Shown: one piece after another, positions 34,465-44,268 of the stretch
How the letters are laid out: the number at the start of each line of letters is the position of its first letter
How positions within the stretch are numbered: the first letter of the stretch is position 1
Notes under the pieces: model-generated
Told to the model about the DNA's origin: nothing
Seen by the model: the letters and a program-made list of their open reading frames with translations, nothing else
Database searches by the model: none
Assembly: GCA_026671195.1 (NCBI GenBank)
Contig: JAPOHD010000005.1
Span: forward strand, 372,001 to 436,000
Length of the DNA stretch: 64,000 bases
Reading direction: 5' to 3'
Source: Draconibacterium aestuarii
GTDB lineage: Bacteria > Bacteroidota > Bacteroidia > Bacteroidales > Prolixibacteraceae
Position numbers and translations under genes: made by a program

Positions 34465-36840
34465 TTATTCATATCTCAACGCTTCCACAGGATTTCGCGT
34501 TGCCGCCCGCCAGCTTTGCCAACTAACGGTTAGCAGCGCAATTCCCAAAGCCAGTACTCCGGCCAGGGCAAAAATCCACCAGCTTAAAGTGGTTTTGTAG
34601 GCAAAATTTTCGAGCCATTTATTCATGGCGAACCAGGCAAGCGGAGTAGCAATTACAAAAGCAATGGCTACCCATTTTATAAAGTCTTTATTAAGCATGG
34701 TTAGTATTTCGGTGATTTTTGCACCATTCACTTTTCGGATGCCGATTTCTTTGATTCGCATTTCAGCTATAAAAATGACTGTACTTAATAATCCCAGGCA
34801 ACCAATAAACACCGATAGAATAGTGGCTAATAGAAATATCTTACTAAACTTTTGGTCTTCGTTATAGAGGTCATCCAAAGTTTGATCCAGAAAATGGTAT
34901 TCAAAAGGCCAGTCACCACTAAAATTATCCCAAACCGTTTCAATTTTATTCATTGCTGTTTGTAACTGTTTTTTATCCGACACATTTAAATTCAGGTAGG
35001 CAATACTTAAATTCTCAGGTTCGGAACAAATAAATCCTATCGGGCTTATGGGGTGGTGCAGCGACTGGAAATTGAAGTCTTTCACAACTCCGATTATTTG
35101 TCCTGATGCGTTGTCGTAGGACGTTATGCGGGCTTCTGTTATGTTTTTAATACCAAACTCTTTTACTGCAAACTGGTTAAAAATGTGTTCGTGTTCGCGA
35201 ATGGAAGACGAGCTAAAACCTTCACCTTCCACAATATCAAGCCCGAAGAAATCAAAGAAATTTTCCTCAACCATCATCGCTTCATAACTGATTCGTTTAT
35301 CTTCTCCGGCATTGTTTAACGACATGCCCCATCCCATATCCGATTTGCCAAGGGGGTGCGAGGCCAATGTTATTGCCGACACTTCAGAAATGGAAGCCAA
35401 TTCCTGTTTTATTGCCTTAGTTTGTTTGTTCATATCATTGCGCAAAGGCAGGTACAAAATGTTATCCTTTTTAAAACCCATTGTTTGGTTCTGCATGTAC
35501 ATATTTTGTTTATATACAACCATTGAACCAATCACCAAAACAATAGAAAGCGTAAACTGAACCACTAACAAAGCATTACGCAGGTACTCCTTTTTCCCGG
35601 TCATCATGCTGTTCTTTAATGCCTCATATGGTTTTACCCGCTGAAAATACAGGCTAATAAAAATAGTAGAGAGAAAAAGTCCCAGAGCAATTATGATTGT
35701 ACCAACAACCAATGTATTTATATCGAGTAACCCGGAAATACTAAACTCTGTACCAAATAAATTATTTAACCAGGGCAATGACAAACCAACTAAAACAATG
35801 GCCATTCCGAATGTAATAATCAGTACAGGAAGCACTTCCGAAATCATACGAACAAATGAATCCCACCCATTGGCTCCCAGCGTTTTATGTATACCTATAT
35901 TTTTGGTCTGTTTAATTTTTTGAGCCGTGTTCAGGTTAATAAAATTGATAATGGCCAATAAAAAAACGATTAACATTATGGTTCCCAGAGTTCTAATCTG
36001 ATTAGAACTTCCGTGCGACACAACTTTATCTTCTCCCGATTCAGAAAAATACAACGAAGAATAGGATTTTAGAAAAATCTCTCCTTTGTCGGTTTTTGCC
36101 CAGTCAGGTGCTGCCGCCAGAAAGGCTGAGTTCAATTTTTCCTCAAGTTCGGCTATCGGGTTATTGGGTTGAAGTGAAATAAAAACCTCGTACCTCGAAT
36201 TTCCCCAATGATCAGAATCATACCAGGAAACGTTATTATTTAAAGCTTCAACCGGAATGATAGCATCAAACTTCATCATAGCTTCCTGAGGTAAATCTTT
36301 AATAACAGCAGCTACAGTTAAATCCATCACCCCAAAATCAGCTGTCATAAAGCGTATTCCTTTACCTACCACATCGGTTTTACCAAAAACCTTTTTAGCT
36401 TCAGCTTCCGTAATTACAATGTTATCTTTTACAGCCAAAACATTACTCAAATTTCCAACAATAGTTTCGTGATTGAAAACATCAAAGAAATGTGTATCTG
36501 CAACAATTATTTTTCCGGCTTGGTATTGTTGCTGCCCCACTTCATAAAAACTTGTTTTTGACCAATTTGGATGTAGTTTGGTCATACTTCTAATTTCCGG
36601 GAATTTATTTTCGAATTCCTTTAAACTTCTCGACGACCAGTACGTACCTTCCATCGATTTTAAACGATATATATTCTCGAAATTGGCTACTGTTTTCCCT
36701 CTTCTCATCTCGGTGAGAATGAATGTGCTAAGAAAAAGTACTATTGCAAAAGCAACACTTAGTCCCAATACATTGAGCAATAACTGACGATTACCTTTAA
36801 ACAGTTGCCTTGCTATTAATTTTAATGAATGTTTTAACAT
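34465..36840 (-). CDS. FtsX/MacB-type two-module ABC permease 10
   Basis: 791 residues. The N-terminus is distinct (MLKHSLKLIARQLFKGNRQ). The first coupling segment TKNIGIHKTLGANGWDS is partly degenerate (His for Arg), while the second, KEIGIRKVNGAKITEI, is intact with the full Trp-type constant tail. The second periplasmic domain (ITSYDNASGQIIGVVKDF) is reduced in its usual G-x-x-F loop. The 77-bp gap to permease 11 shows no recognised promoter. Confidence 0.9.
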   Translation of the reverse strand: MLKHSLKLIARQLFKGNRQLLLNVLGLSVAFAIVLFLSTFILTEMRRGKTVANFENIYRLKSMEGTYWSSRSLKEFENKFPEIRSMTKLHPNWSKTSFYEVGQQQYQAGKIIVADTHFFDVFNHETIVGNLSNVLAVKDNIVITEAEAKKVFGKTDVVGKGIRFMTADFGVMDLTVAAVIKDLPQEAMMKFDAIIPVEALNNNVSWYDSDHWGNSRYEVFISLQPNNPIAELEEKLNSAFLAAAPDWAKTDKGEIFLKSYSSLYFSESGEDKVVSHGSSNQIRTLGTIMLIVFLLAIINFINLNTAQKIKQTKNIGIHKTLGANGWDSFVRMISEVLPVLIITFGMAIVLVGLSLPWLNNLFGTEFSISGLLDINTLVVGTIIIALGLFLSTIFISLYFQRVKPYEALKNSMMTGKKEYLRNALLVVQFTLSIVLVIGSMVVYKQNMYMQNQTMGFKKDNILYLPLRNDMNKQTKAIKQELASISEVSAITLASHPLGKSDMGWGMSLNNAGEDKRISYEAMMVEENFFDFFGLDIVEGEGFSSSSIREHEHIFNQFAVKEFGIKNITEARITSYDNASGQIIGVVKDFNFQSLHHPISPIGFICSEPENLSIAYLNLNVSDKKQLQTAMNKIETVWDNFSGDWPFEYHFLDQTLDDLYNEDQKFSKIFLLATILSVFIGCLGLLSTVIFIAEMRIKEIGIRKVNGAKITEILTMLNKDFIKWVAIAFVIATPLAWFAMNKWLENFAYKTTLSWWIFALAGVLALGIALLTVSWQSWRAATRNPVEALRYE

Positions 36841-36917
36841 CGTTTTACTTTTTATTGGTTAGCCACCAGCCTTAAATTGTCAATTATTAAAAACTCTCGA
36901 TTAACATCAATCTATAA

Positions 36918-39329
36918 TTATTCGTACCTGAGTGCTTCAACAGGATTCCTGGTAGCTGCCCGCCAGCTTTGCCAACTAACAGTTAACAAGGCAATTCCCA
37001 ATGCCAACATACCGGCCAGTGCAAAAATCCACCAGCTCAGCTTGGTTTTGTAGGCAAAGTTTTCGAGCCAAAGGTGCATGGTGTAGTAAGAAATAGGAAT
37101 TGCAACCATAAAAGCAACAGCAACCCATCTTACAAAATCTTTGTTCAGCATTGCCAAAACCTCGGCAACATTTGCTCCATTTACTTTCCGAATACCGATC
37201 TCCTTTTGTTTTCGAAGCAAGGTAAACGAAACCAGGCCCAACAATCCCAGGCAGGCAATTACAATCGAAATAATTGAAAACAGGCTTACCAGTTTCCCAA
37301 ACCTTACTTCCTGCTTGTATTGGTTATCGAAAGATTCATCGAGAAAAGAAAACTCGAAAGGGGTCTTATTATTCAAACTTCCCCAAATTGATTTTGCTTT
37401 TTCTATGGCATCATGTGCACTTTCAGGACGTATCCTGACCGCGAGGTAACTGCCGGTTTCCTGGTACCTGATAATCATAGGTTCGATTGTTTCACGCAGC
37501 GACTCGATATGAAAATCTTCCACAATGCCGATAACATTAAAATTATTACCGCCGTTGTTGAAATCGTAAATAACCTTATTGTCGCAGTCGGTCCATCCAA
37601 AAGCTTCTGCAGCCTTTTTGTTAATAATGGCATTAAAACGTTCGCCACCGGCATCGACCTTAAAATTCCTCCCGTCGAGTAATTTAATTTGCAGGGTATT
37701 CAGGAAGTCGGTATCGCAATCTACTCTATACAAAAATATCTGGTTCTTTTTATCCGTCTTGCTAAAGGGATTCGATGATCCATCGAACATAGAAGGCAAT
37801 GAATTAGTATAGGAGGCGCCGATTACATCCGGGTTTTTCTCTATTTCCTGTTTAAATGCCTGCCGGCTGGTTCCCAGCTTCTCTGCATTTTTTACCACCA
37901 AAATATTTTCTTTATGAAATCCCGGGTTTTGATGGTGTAACAAACTAACCTGTTTTTTTACAATTATAGTACAGGCTATCAAGGCAATAAAGATCACAAA
38001 TTGAAACGACACCAGAACATTCCGGTATCCCGATTTTGTATTCCACCGCATGGCAAGGCCTTTAATAATTTCATTTGGATTAAAGCGGGCAATAACAAAC
38101 GACGGGAAGATTCCTGCCATTGCAACAACGAATAATAGTATAGCCAGCATGATTGCCATACCCTGCCATGCAAAAAACTGCGAGAACTGAATATTTAATT
38201 CCACGTATGAATTAAGAACCGACAATCCGAATGAAAGCATAACAACAGCTCCAAGCAGGGCAACGAAACATTGAAGAAAGGTTTCGAATAAAACCTGTAC
38301 AATGATCTTTCCTTTTCCCGAACCTACTATTTTTTTTATCCCAATTTCTTTTGCACGTAATGAAGCCCGAGCTGTGGTTAAATTTATGAAATTGAAGCAG
38401 GCAATTAGAATGATCATTATGCCTATGAATCCGAGTGCGTAAAGAAGTTGTTTGTTCCCATAAATGGCAGCACTGTCGGTAAAAGTTGTATTCAAGTGAA
38501 CCTGTTTTAAAGGTTGTAAACTATGTTCAACAAAATTACCTGCACTTGTAAAATCGTCATACGACATCCCATTTCGTTCCATCATTGGAATATAATAAGG
38601 CATAATTAATTCCTGCAGCTTGTTGTTCATTTTGTTGAGGTCGGTATTCTCCTGTAAAAGAACATAAGTAAACATATCCCGGAAGTTCCCCCAGCGCATC
38701 AAGTCGTAATCCGAACTAAAACCAACACTCGAAAATGAAGCTAACATATCGAACTGAAGATGCGAATTACCCGGAATTTTGTCCAGAATACCAGTTACCT
38801 CGTACAATTCTCCATCATTCAATTCAATTGATTTGCCAATTGCATCAGCATTGCCAAAATACTTCTCACTAAAATTCAGGGTTATTACAACCGTATTGGG
38901 CTTCGCCAAAACCTCGTACTGATTTCCTTTTAACAACGGAAAATCAAAAATCCGAAATACATTGGCGTCGGCATACCAGAAGTTCTTTTCCACGTATTTA
39001 TGTTCTCCAACCGTTACCAGCACATTTTTCCTGAAATAAATCCGGGTAGCATCTTCCACCTCCGGGAGGTTTTCTTTAGTGGTAATGGCAAGTGGAGTTT
39101 CGGAGGTCGATAGTGCTTCCTGGGTATCCCCCATTCTCACCTTTGTTACGCAACGATATATTCGGTCTGCCTTTGTGTTAAAACGGTCGAAACTGTACTC
39201 ATGAAAAAAGTAAGACGCAATAAATAGGAAAGCTGCAAATCCCAGTATCAATCCAAAAATATTTAATGCCGACTGGTATTTGTCTTTAAGAATACTTCTG
39301 ATTGCTGTTTTGAATATTAGTTTGAACAT
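36918..39329 (-). CDS. FtsX/MacB-type two-module ABC permease 11
   Basis: 803 residues. First coupling segment AKEIGIKKIVGSGKGKI, second KEIGIRKVNGANVAEV, constant Trp-type tail with FAYKTKLSWWIF. TM8 has AGMLALG instead of AGVLALG, a variant shared with permease 7. Periplasmic domain 2 contains ITNS-type loop NSLPSMFDGSSNPFSK and FGWTDCDNKVIYDFNNGGN, which is longer than in its neighbours. 42 bp separate it from permease 12 upstream. Confidence 0.9.
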   Translation of the reverse strand: MFKLIFKTAIRSILKDKYQSALNIFGLILGFAAFLFIASYFFHEYSFDRFNTKADRIYRCVTKVRMGDTQEALSTSETPLAITTKENLPEVEDATRIYFRKNVLVTVGEHKYVEKNFWYADANVFRIFDFPLLKGNQYEVLAKPNTVVITLNFSEKYFGNADAIGKSIELNDGELYEVTGILDKIPGNSHLQFDMLASFSSVGFSSDYDLMRWGNFRDMFTYVLLQENTDLNKMNNKLQELIMPYYIPMMERNGMSYDDFTSAGNFVEHSLQPLKQVHLNTTFTDSAAIYGNKQLLYALGFIGIMIILIACFNFINLTTARASLRAKEIGIKKIVGSGKGKIIVQVLFETFLQCFVALLGAVVMLSFGLSVLNSYVELNIQFSQFFAWQGMAIMLAILLFVVAMAGIFPSFVIARFNPNEIIKGLAMRWNTKSGYRNVLVSFQFVIFIALIACTIIVKKQVSLLHHQNPGFHKENILVVKNAEKLGTSRQAFKQEIEKNPDVIGASYTNSLPSMFDGSSNPFSKTDKKNQIFLYRVDCDTDFLNTLQIKLLDGRNFKVDAGGERFNAIINKKAAEAFGWTDCDNKVIYDFNNGGNNFNVIGIVEDFHIESLRETIEPMIIRYQETGSYLAVRIRPESAHDAIEKAKSIWGSLNNKTPFEFSFLDESFDNQYKQEVRFGKLVSLFSIISIVIACLGLLGLVSFTLLRKQKEIGIRKVNGANVAEVLAMLNKDFVRWVAVAFMVAIPISYYTMHLWLENFAYKTKLSWWIFALAGMLALGIALLTVSWQSWRAATRNPVEALRYE

Positions 39330-39371
39330 AGCACAATTTTTTCATGGTGTTACTCACGGGTGATTATCTTT

Positions 39372-41801
39372 TTATTCGTACCGAAGTGCCTCAACAGGGT
39401 TTCGCGTAGCTGCCCGCCAGCTTTGCCAACTCACTGTCAGTAATGCAATTCCCAAAGCCAGCACGCCGGCCAGAACAAAAATCCACCAACTCAAAGTGGT
39501 TTTATAGGCAAAATTTTCGAGCCATTTATTTATCGCGTAATACGCAATTGGTGTGGCTATTACAAAGGCAATGGCTACCCATTTTACAAAGTCTTTATTC
39601 AGCATAGTAAGAATTTCAGAAATTTTAGCGCCGTTTACTTTTCGTACACCAATTTCCTTCACGCGGGCCAACGAAATCAGCCAGGCAATAGAAAACAGGT
39701 TGATAACACTGATAAAAATGGCAACTACGATAAACAGTTGGAATATTTTTACAAGCTGAATTTCCTTGTCAAATTGCCTGTTGTAATAATCCTCAACAAT
39801 TAAATATTCGAAAGGATAATTTGGAAAAGTGCCGCTAAATTTCGCCTTAATAAAGGGGATTACTGAAGCAAAATCAGCACTGGAAAGTTTTACGGAGTAC
39901 TTCCCCCAGATCATATTTTCGGTCCAGTTGATAAGAACCATGGGTTTATGACTTTCTTTTGCATCGCTAAAATCCACATTTTCGGCAACTCCAATAACAG
40001 CCACTTCGAACTTTTGCATGCCACTTTCATCTTCCATTTTAATTTTCCTTCCGATGGCCTCATACGGATTTTGGAAACCGAGGTATTGTAATCCGGCGCG
40101 ATTGATAATACACGAATTATTATCGGATGAACTGCCTTTCCCCCGGAAATTCGTTCCGGCTAAAAGAGGAATATTATAGTTTGTTATAAAATTGTCATCG
40201 GCAACAATAAGCGCGGCCTTCCCTCCCTTTCCCGAAAGTGTTTCAGTAAAATTAAAGTTGTAGGCCGATATATCTCCGGGAATCACATTTGAACTCGAAA
40301 ATCCTAAAATAGAATTATGACTAAGCAACTCTTCTTCAAAAGCCTGAAGATTATTTATTCGTTGCGAAGTTTTTCGAAGATTCATAGGAACTTTGACAAC
40401 TATCGTATTTTTCACATCAAAACCTTTGTCTTTGTCGACCAAAAAATTTACCTGCTTATTCACTCCGGCAATACCAGCCATAATGGCAATAATGATTACA
40501 AACTGAGCCACAACAATTACCTGTCGGAACGAAAGTCCTTTGGAAACAGGTTTGTATCTTAATTTTAACAATTCGAGACTATTAAAACGGTTAATCAATA
40601 ATGCAGGAATTATTCCGCCGATTACAATGCTGAATGAAATTATTGAGAACAAGGTTGCCAGAAAAAGCGGGCTGGAAAAAACCGGTGTCAAAAAGATACC
40701 AAACTGGTTTTTCATAACCGGAATAAGCATCCATCCAATACCCAGCGAAATAAGGACTGCGAAGAAATGAATGATTATCGACTCGGCAAGAGACGACCAC
40801 AGAATCTCGGAACGTGTTGCCCCGTTTATTTTTTTAATCCCGTTTTTTTTGGCCGAGTTAATCAATCTCGAAAAAGCAAATTGGATATAATTAAATCCCG
40901 ATGCACAGAAAATCAGTATCCCGATAATAAAAATGAGGGTAACATATTGTGCCCGCGAATTTGTTTCCAGTTCGTTTTTCATTTGAGAATAAAGGTGAAT
41001 CTCATTCAGTGGCTGGAGAAGATACAAATGACTAACATTGCTTTTTTCGAATTGTATCTTTTTATTTTCAGTAACGATAGTATTTATTGCTGATTCAATC
41101 TGCGTTACATCTGTATTTTCATCCAGTTTCAGGTAGGTATAAAATCCGGTTTCACCCCATTGGGCTTTTGCCGGCGGCGGAAGGTGCATATCGTCGTGAT
41201 ACGAAAGTAAAACCTCGGCATTAAAATGTGCCTGTGTAGGAATATCTTTGAAAACGCCTTCTATAGTATACTCATAAGCCGGGTATTTGAATAAAATCTG
41301 CCCGACAGGATTGGCGTCTCCAAAATATCTTTTGGCGGTACTCTCCGAAATAATTGCCATGTACGGCCGGGTTAAAACTTCGGACTTATTACCCTGCATT
41401 AATGCGATTGAAAACACATCGAGGAAACCTGCAGAGGCATGATAAATATGATTATTCGTAAATATCTCGTCGCCAATTTTATATTGCGGATTGTTTGTTG
41501 CAGTGAGGTAACCCGCTGCCGTTACCTGGGGATATATTTCTTTTAATGTGGCCGCAACACCGCGTTCGCATTGCGGAATGGAAATACTCAATTCATTTCC
41601 GCTGTGAATATCAGTGCTTACCCGGTATATTTGTTTGTTGTCGGGAAAAACACGGTCGAACCCTTTTTCATAAAAAACATAGCCCGACACAAGAATAAAC
41701 GTAATCAAACCAACACTAATGGATGTTAATAGAAACGCCGAATTTTTAATATCCCTGCTTAAGATTCGGAATGCTATTTTAAGATGATAAAATTGTTTCA
41801 T
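39372..41801 (-). CDS. FtsX/MacB-type two-module ABC permease 12
   Basis: 809 residues. First coupling segment AKKNGIKKINGATRSEI, second KEIGVRKVNGAKISEI followed by LTMLNKDFVKWVAIAFVIAT, identical or nearly so to permeases 10, 14, 15 and 18. The periplasmic domains are its own: domain 1 begins SIPQCERGVAATLKEI, and domain 2 has PGDISAYNFNFTETLSGKGG. 109 bp lie between it and permease 13, including a degenerate tail stub. Confidence 0.9.
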   Translation of the reverse strand: MKQFYHLKIAFRILSRDIKNSAFLLTSISVGLITFILVSGYVFYEKGFDRVFPDNKQIYRVSTDIHSGNELSISIPQCERGVAATLKEIYPQVTAAGYLTATNNPQYKIGDEIFTNNHIYHASAGFLDVFSIALMQGNKSEVLTRPYMAIISESTAKRYFGDANPVGQILFKYPAYEYTIEGVFKDIPTQAHFNAEVLLSYHDDMHLPPPAKAQWGETGFYTYLKLDENTDVTQIESAINTIVTENKKIQFEKSNVSHLYLLQPLNEIHLYSQMKNELETNSRAQYVTLIFIIGILIFCASGFNYIQFAFSRLINSAKKNGIKKINGATRSEILWSSLAESIIIHFFAVLISLGIGWMLIPVMKNQFGIFLTPVFSSPLFLATLFSIISFSIVIGGIIPALLINRFNSLELLKLRYKPVSKGLSFRQVIVVAQFVIIIAIMAGIAGVNKQVNFLVDKDKGFDVKNTIVVKVPMNLRKTSQRINNLQAFEEELLSHNSILGFSSSNVIPGDISAYNFNFTETLSGKGGKAALIVADDNFITNYNIPLLAGTNFRGKGSSSDNNSCIINRAGLQYLGFQNPYEAIGRKIKMEDESGMQKFEVAVIGVAENVDFSDAKESHKPMVLINWTENMIWGKYSVKLSSADFASVIPFIKAKFSGTFPNYPFEYLIVEDYYNRQFDKEIQLVKIFQLFIVVAIFISVINLFSIAWLISLARVKEIGVRKVNGAKISEILTMLNKDFVKWVAIAFVIATPIAYYAINKWLENFAYKTTLSWWIFVLAGVLALGIALLTVSWQSWRAATRNPVEALRYE

Positions 41802-41862
41802 TTTGACTTTGTTTTAATCGTTTGTCTATGTCGTTTTCGCTTTAAAGATTTTTTACTTTCAG

Positions 41863-41910
41863 TTATTCATTTCTCAATGCTTCCATCCCAATTTTTAGTC
41901 GGGGATTTCG
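41863..41910 (-). pseudogene. Degenerate, in-frame 3'-tail stub behind permease 13
   Basis: In frame with the stop of permease 13, the next 15 codons read RNPRLKIGMEALRNE and then TAA (41863-41865). This mimics the family tail NPVEALRYE. Similar in-frame stubs follow permeases 16 and 17. Confidence 0.5.
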
Positions 41911-44247
41911 TTATTCATACCTCAGCGCCTCTACCGGATTTCGCGTTGCCGCCTTCCAGCTTTGCCAACTAACGGTTAATAGTGCAATTCCCAGTGCCAG
42001 CAAACCGGCTAAGGCAAAAATCCACCAACTTAAAGTAGTTTGGTAAGCAAAATTTTCGAGCCATTTGTGCGTAGCATACCAGGCAATGGGAGTGGCAATT
42101 ACAAAGGCAACTACAACCCAGGTCAAAAAATCTACATTAAGCAATACCAGTATTTCAGATACTTTTGCACCATTCACTTTCCGCACGCCTATTTCCTTGG
42201 TCCGGTTCAGACTGATTAAGAAAATTTGCCCCAGAATACCCATGCAGGTTAAAACGATGGCAATGATGGAAAACAATGTAATTGAACCTGCAAGTCTCTC
42301 TTCTTTCTCGTAAAGCGACTGAAAAAAAACGTCGTAAAACGTAAAACTGAACGGTTCGTATGGAGAAAGGGTTTCCCAAATTTGCTTTATCTGATCGATT
42401 TGTTGACCGATATTTCCGGGAGAAAGCCTTGCCGAAAGTACATTGCCATCGGTTGCCCCGGTATAAAGTAGCGCCAAAGGTTCAACGGTTTGGTGGAACG
42501 ATTCGAATTTGAAATCCTCGATGATTCCCACTACATTGTAACCTCCATCCTGGCCGTTGTCAAATTTTTTCCCTTCATAGGTATCCCACCCGAATTGTTT
42601 AAACGCCTCCTCATTAATCAGACAAGCCTTATTTTTTTCGCCTCCCAAAAAATTCCTTCCTTCCAGCAGTTCAACTCCAATGGTCTTAACAAAATTATTA
42701 TCAACAGGAATACAATTTACAGGGAAACTTTTTTCCCCTGTGTTACTTCCCATTTTGTGGTTTATCATTCCCGGACACCCGTAACTCAGCGAGCTTTCCT
42801 CAACAAATGAAAGTTTTGCGATTTCCTGACTAAGCGTTTCCGAACGTTCGAATTTGTATGGAATATCAAGCCGAACCAGCTTTTCGCGGTTAAATCCCAA
42901 ATCAGAGTGTTTTACAAAATTCAGTTGTTTGAAAATGATCATTACAACGGCAATCAAAGCGATTGATACGATGAGCTGAAACGACAGCAAGGCCTGTTTC
43001 CCCAATTGCCTCCGGTTGCGTTTTCCTTTAAAACCTGAAAGAAACTCCGTGATTTCGAATTTCGACAAAACGTAAATTGGTGCGAGACTGTTTAAAAGGA
43101 TAGTAAAAATAACCGCGGTTCCAAAAAATGGAAGAACGGCAAGCCAGTCGTGCCAATGCACCAAAAGAGTTTTTCCAAATAGCATTTCGGAATACGGAAG
43201 AGCTAAAATTGTGATCAAAAACGATATTATCAGTGCTATTAAAATTCCCAATGAAACTTCAGTAAAAGTGTAGGAAATTAAATCTCTGCGGCTGGCTCCG
43301 TTTGATTTGCTGATACCAATTTCTTTCAGTTTTGCATATTGCATTGAAATTGAATAGTTCAGGAAATTGATGCTCGAAAGTAGCAGAATCAAGACTGCAA
43401 TAGCTAAAAATATTTTTAAAAGAGTAGTATTCCCTTTGGCGTGCCGGCTTTTAACGGTTAGTTTCGATAAATAAATATCGTCGAGTTTTTGTAACGACAG
43501 ACTGTCGACATCGAGTGCTTTCAGTGTGGTCGATCTATTTAGTTCGTTTGCAAAAGCTTTAGCACCGGTGCCGTTTTTTAACATGACAAAAAGGTTGGTC
43601 GGATCGTACCGTTTGCCATTGCTAACCGTATGCGACATGCGGAATTTCTCGTTTTCGCTGTTTAAAATAACTTCAGCCTGAAAGCTTGAATTTTCGGGGA
43701 GCTTTTTGAAAATCCCGGAAACAGTTCCCAAAAAATAATTGCCAACATTTATTTGTTGCCCCAGCGGATTTTCCTTTCCGAAAAGAGCCTGCGCAACTTC
43801 ACGCGAAATAACTACCGATTCTTTGTCTTTGAATGGTTCAGAAGAAACGCTTTCTTCCATTTCAACAGAAAAAAGTGAAAAGAAATTATTGGTTGTTGAC
43901 AACAGGTATTCAACTTCGGTTGAAGTTTGTGCAAGATCGTTTTTTACCGGAAACTTCATTCCGCATGAATAATCGAGTGGGCAAGCATTTTCAACACTGG
44001 CATAATCGTTGGTCAAAACCGGAAATAAATCCCAGTTTAGATTGCAGCGATTCATTTTTACATCGTAAATTCTGTAAATGTTTTTGTGATTCGGGAAATC
44101 GTTATTTACAGTGGTTTCGTTGTGATAATATAATCCGATAAGAATAACGGTTGCAAAACCAATCGCAAAACCACCAACAATTAAAACAGAGTAGATTCTG
44201 TTTTTCAGAAGGTTCCGAATTGCCAGTTTTAAGTTGAAAAGTATCAT
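41911..44247 (-). CDS. FtsX/MacB-type two-module ABC permease 13
   Basis: 778 residues. First coupling segment LKEIGISKSNGASRRDL, second KEIGVRKVNGAKVSEI. The tail keeps Lys, TVSWQSWKAATRNP, unlike the Arg of the other right-hand members, so it is slightly apart from the homogenised group. Periplasmic domain 1 is short and has three cysteines (NRCNLNW, NACPLDYSCGMKF), a possible disulfide. The partner motif F-G-K-E-N-P-L-G is normal. It starts 21 bp after permease 14 ends and is followed by a tail stub. Confidence 0.9.
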   Translation of the reverse strand: MILFNLKLAIRNLLKNRIYSVLIVGGFAIGFATVILIGLYYHNETTVNNDFPNHKNIYRIYDVKMNRCNLNWDLFPVLTNDYASVENACPLDYSCGMKFPVKNDLAQTSTEVEYLLSTTNNFFSLFSVEMEESVSSEPFKDKESVVISREVAQALFGKENPLGQQINVGNYFLGTVSGIFKKLPENSSFQAEVILNSENEKFRMSHTVSNGKRYDPTNLFVMLKNGTGAKAFANELNRSTTLKALDVDSLSLQKLDDIYLSKLTVKSRHAKGNTTLLKIFLAIAVLILLLSSINFLNYSISMQYAKLKEIGISKSNGASRRDLISYTFTEVSLGILIALIISFLITILALPYSEMLFGKTLLVHWHDWLAVLPFFGTAVIFTILLNSLAPIYVLSKFEITEFLSGFKGKRNRRQLGKQALLSFQLIVSIALIAVVMIIFKQLNFVKHSDLGFNREKLVRLDIPYKFERSETLSQEIAKLSFVEESSLSYGCPGMINHKMGSNTGEKSFPVNCIPVDNNFVKTIGVELLEGRNFLGGEKNKACLINEEAFKQFGWDTYEGKKFDNGQDGGYNVVGIIEDFKFESFHQTVEPLALLYTGATDGNVLSARLSPGNIGQQIDQIKQIWETLSPYEPFSFTFYDVFFQSLYEKEERLAGSITLFSIIAIVLTCMGILGQIFLISLNRTKEIGVRKVNGAKVSEILVLLNVDFLTWVVVAFVIATPIAWYATHKWLENFAYQTTLSWWIFALAGLLALGIALLTVSWQSWKAATRNPVEALRYE

Positions 44248-44268
44248 TACAAATTAAATTTCAGTCTT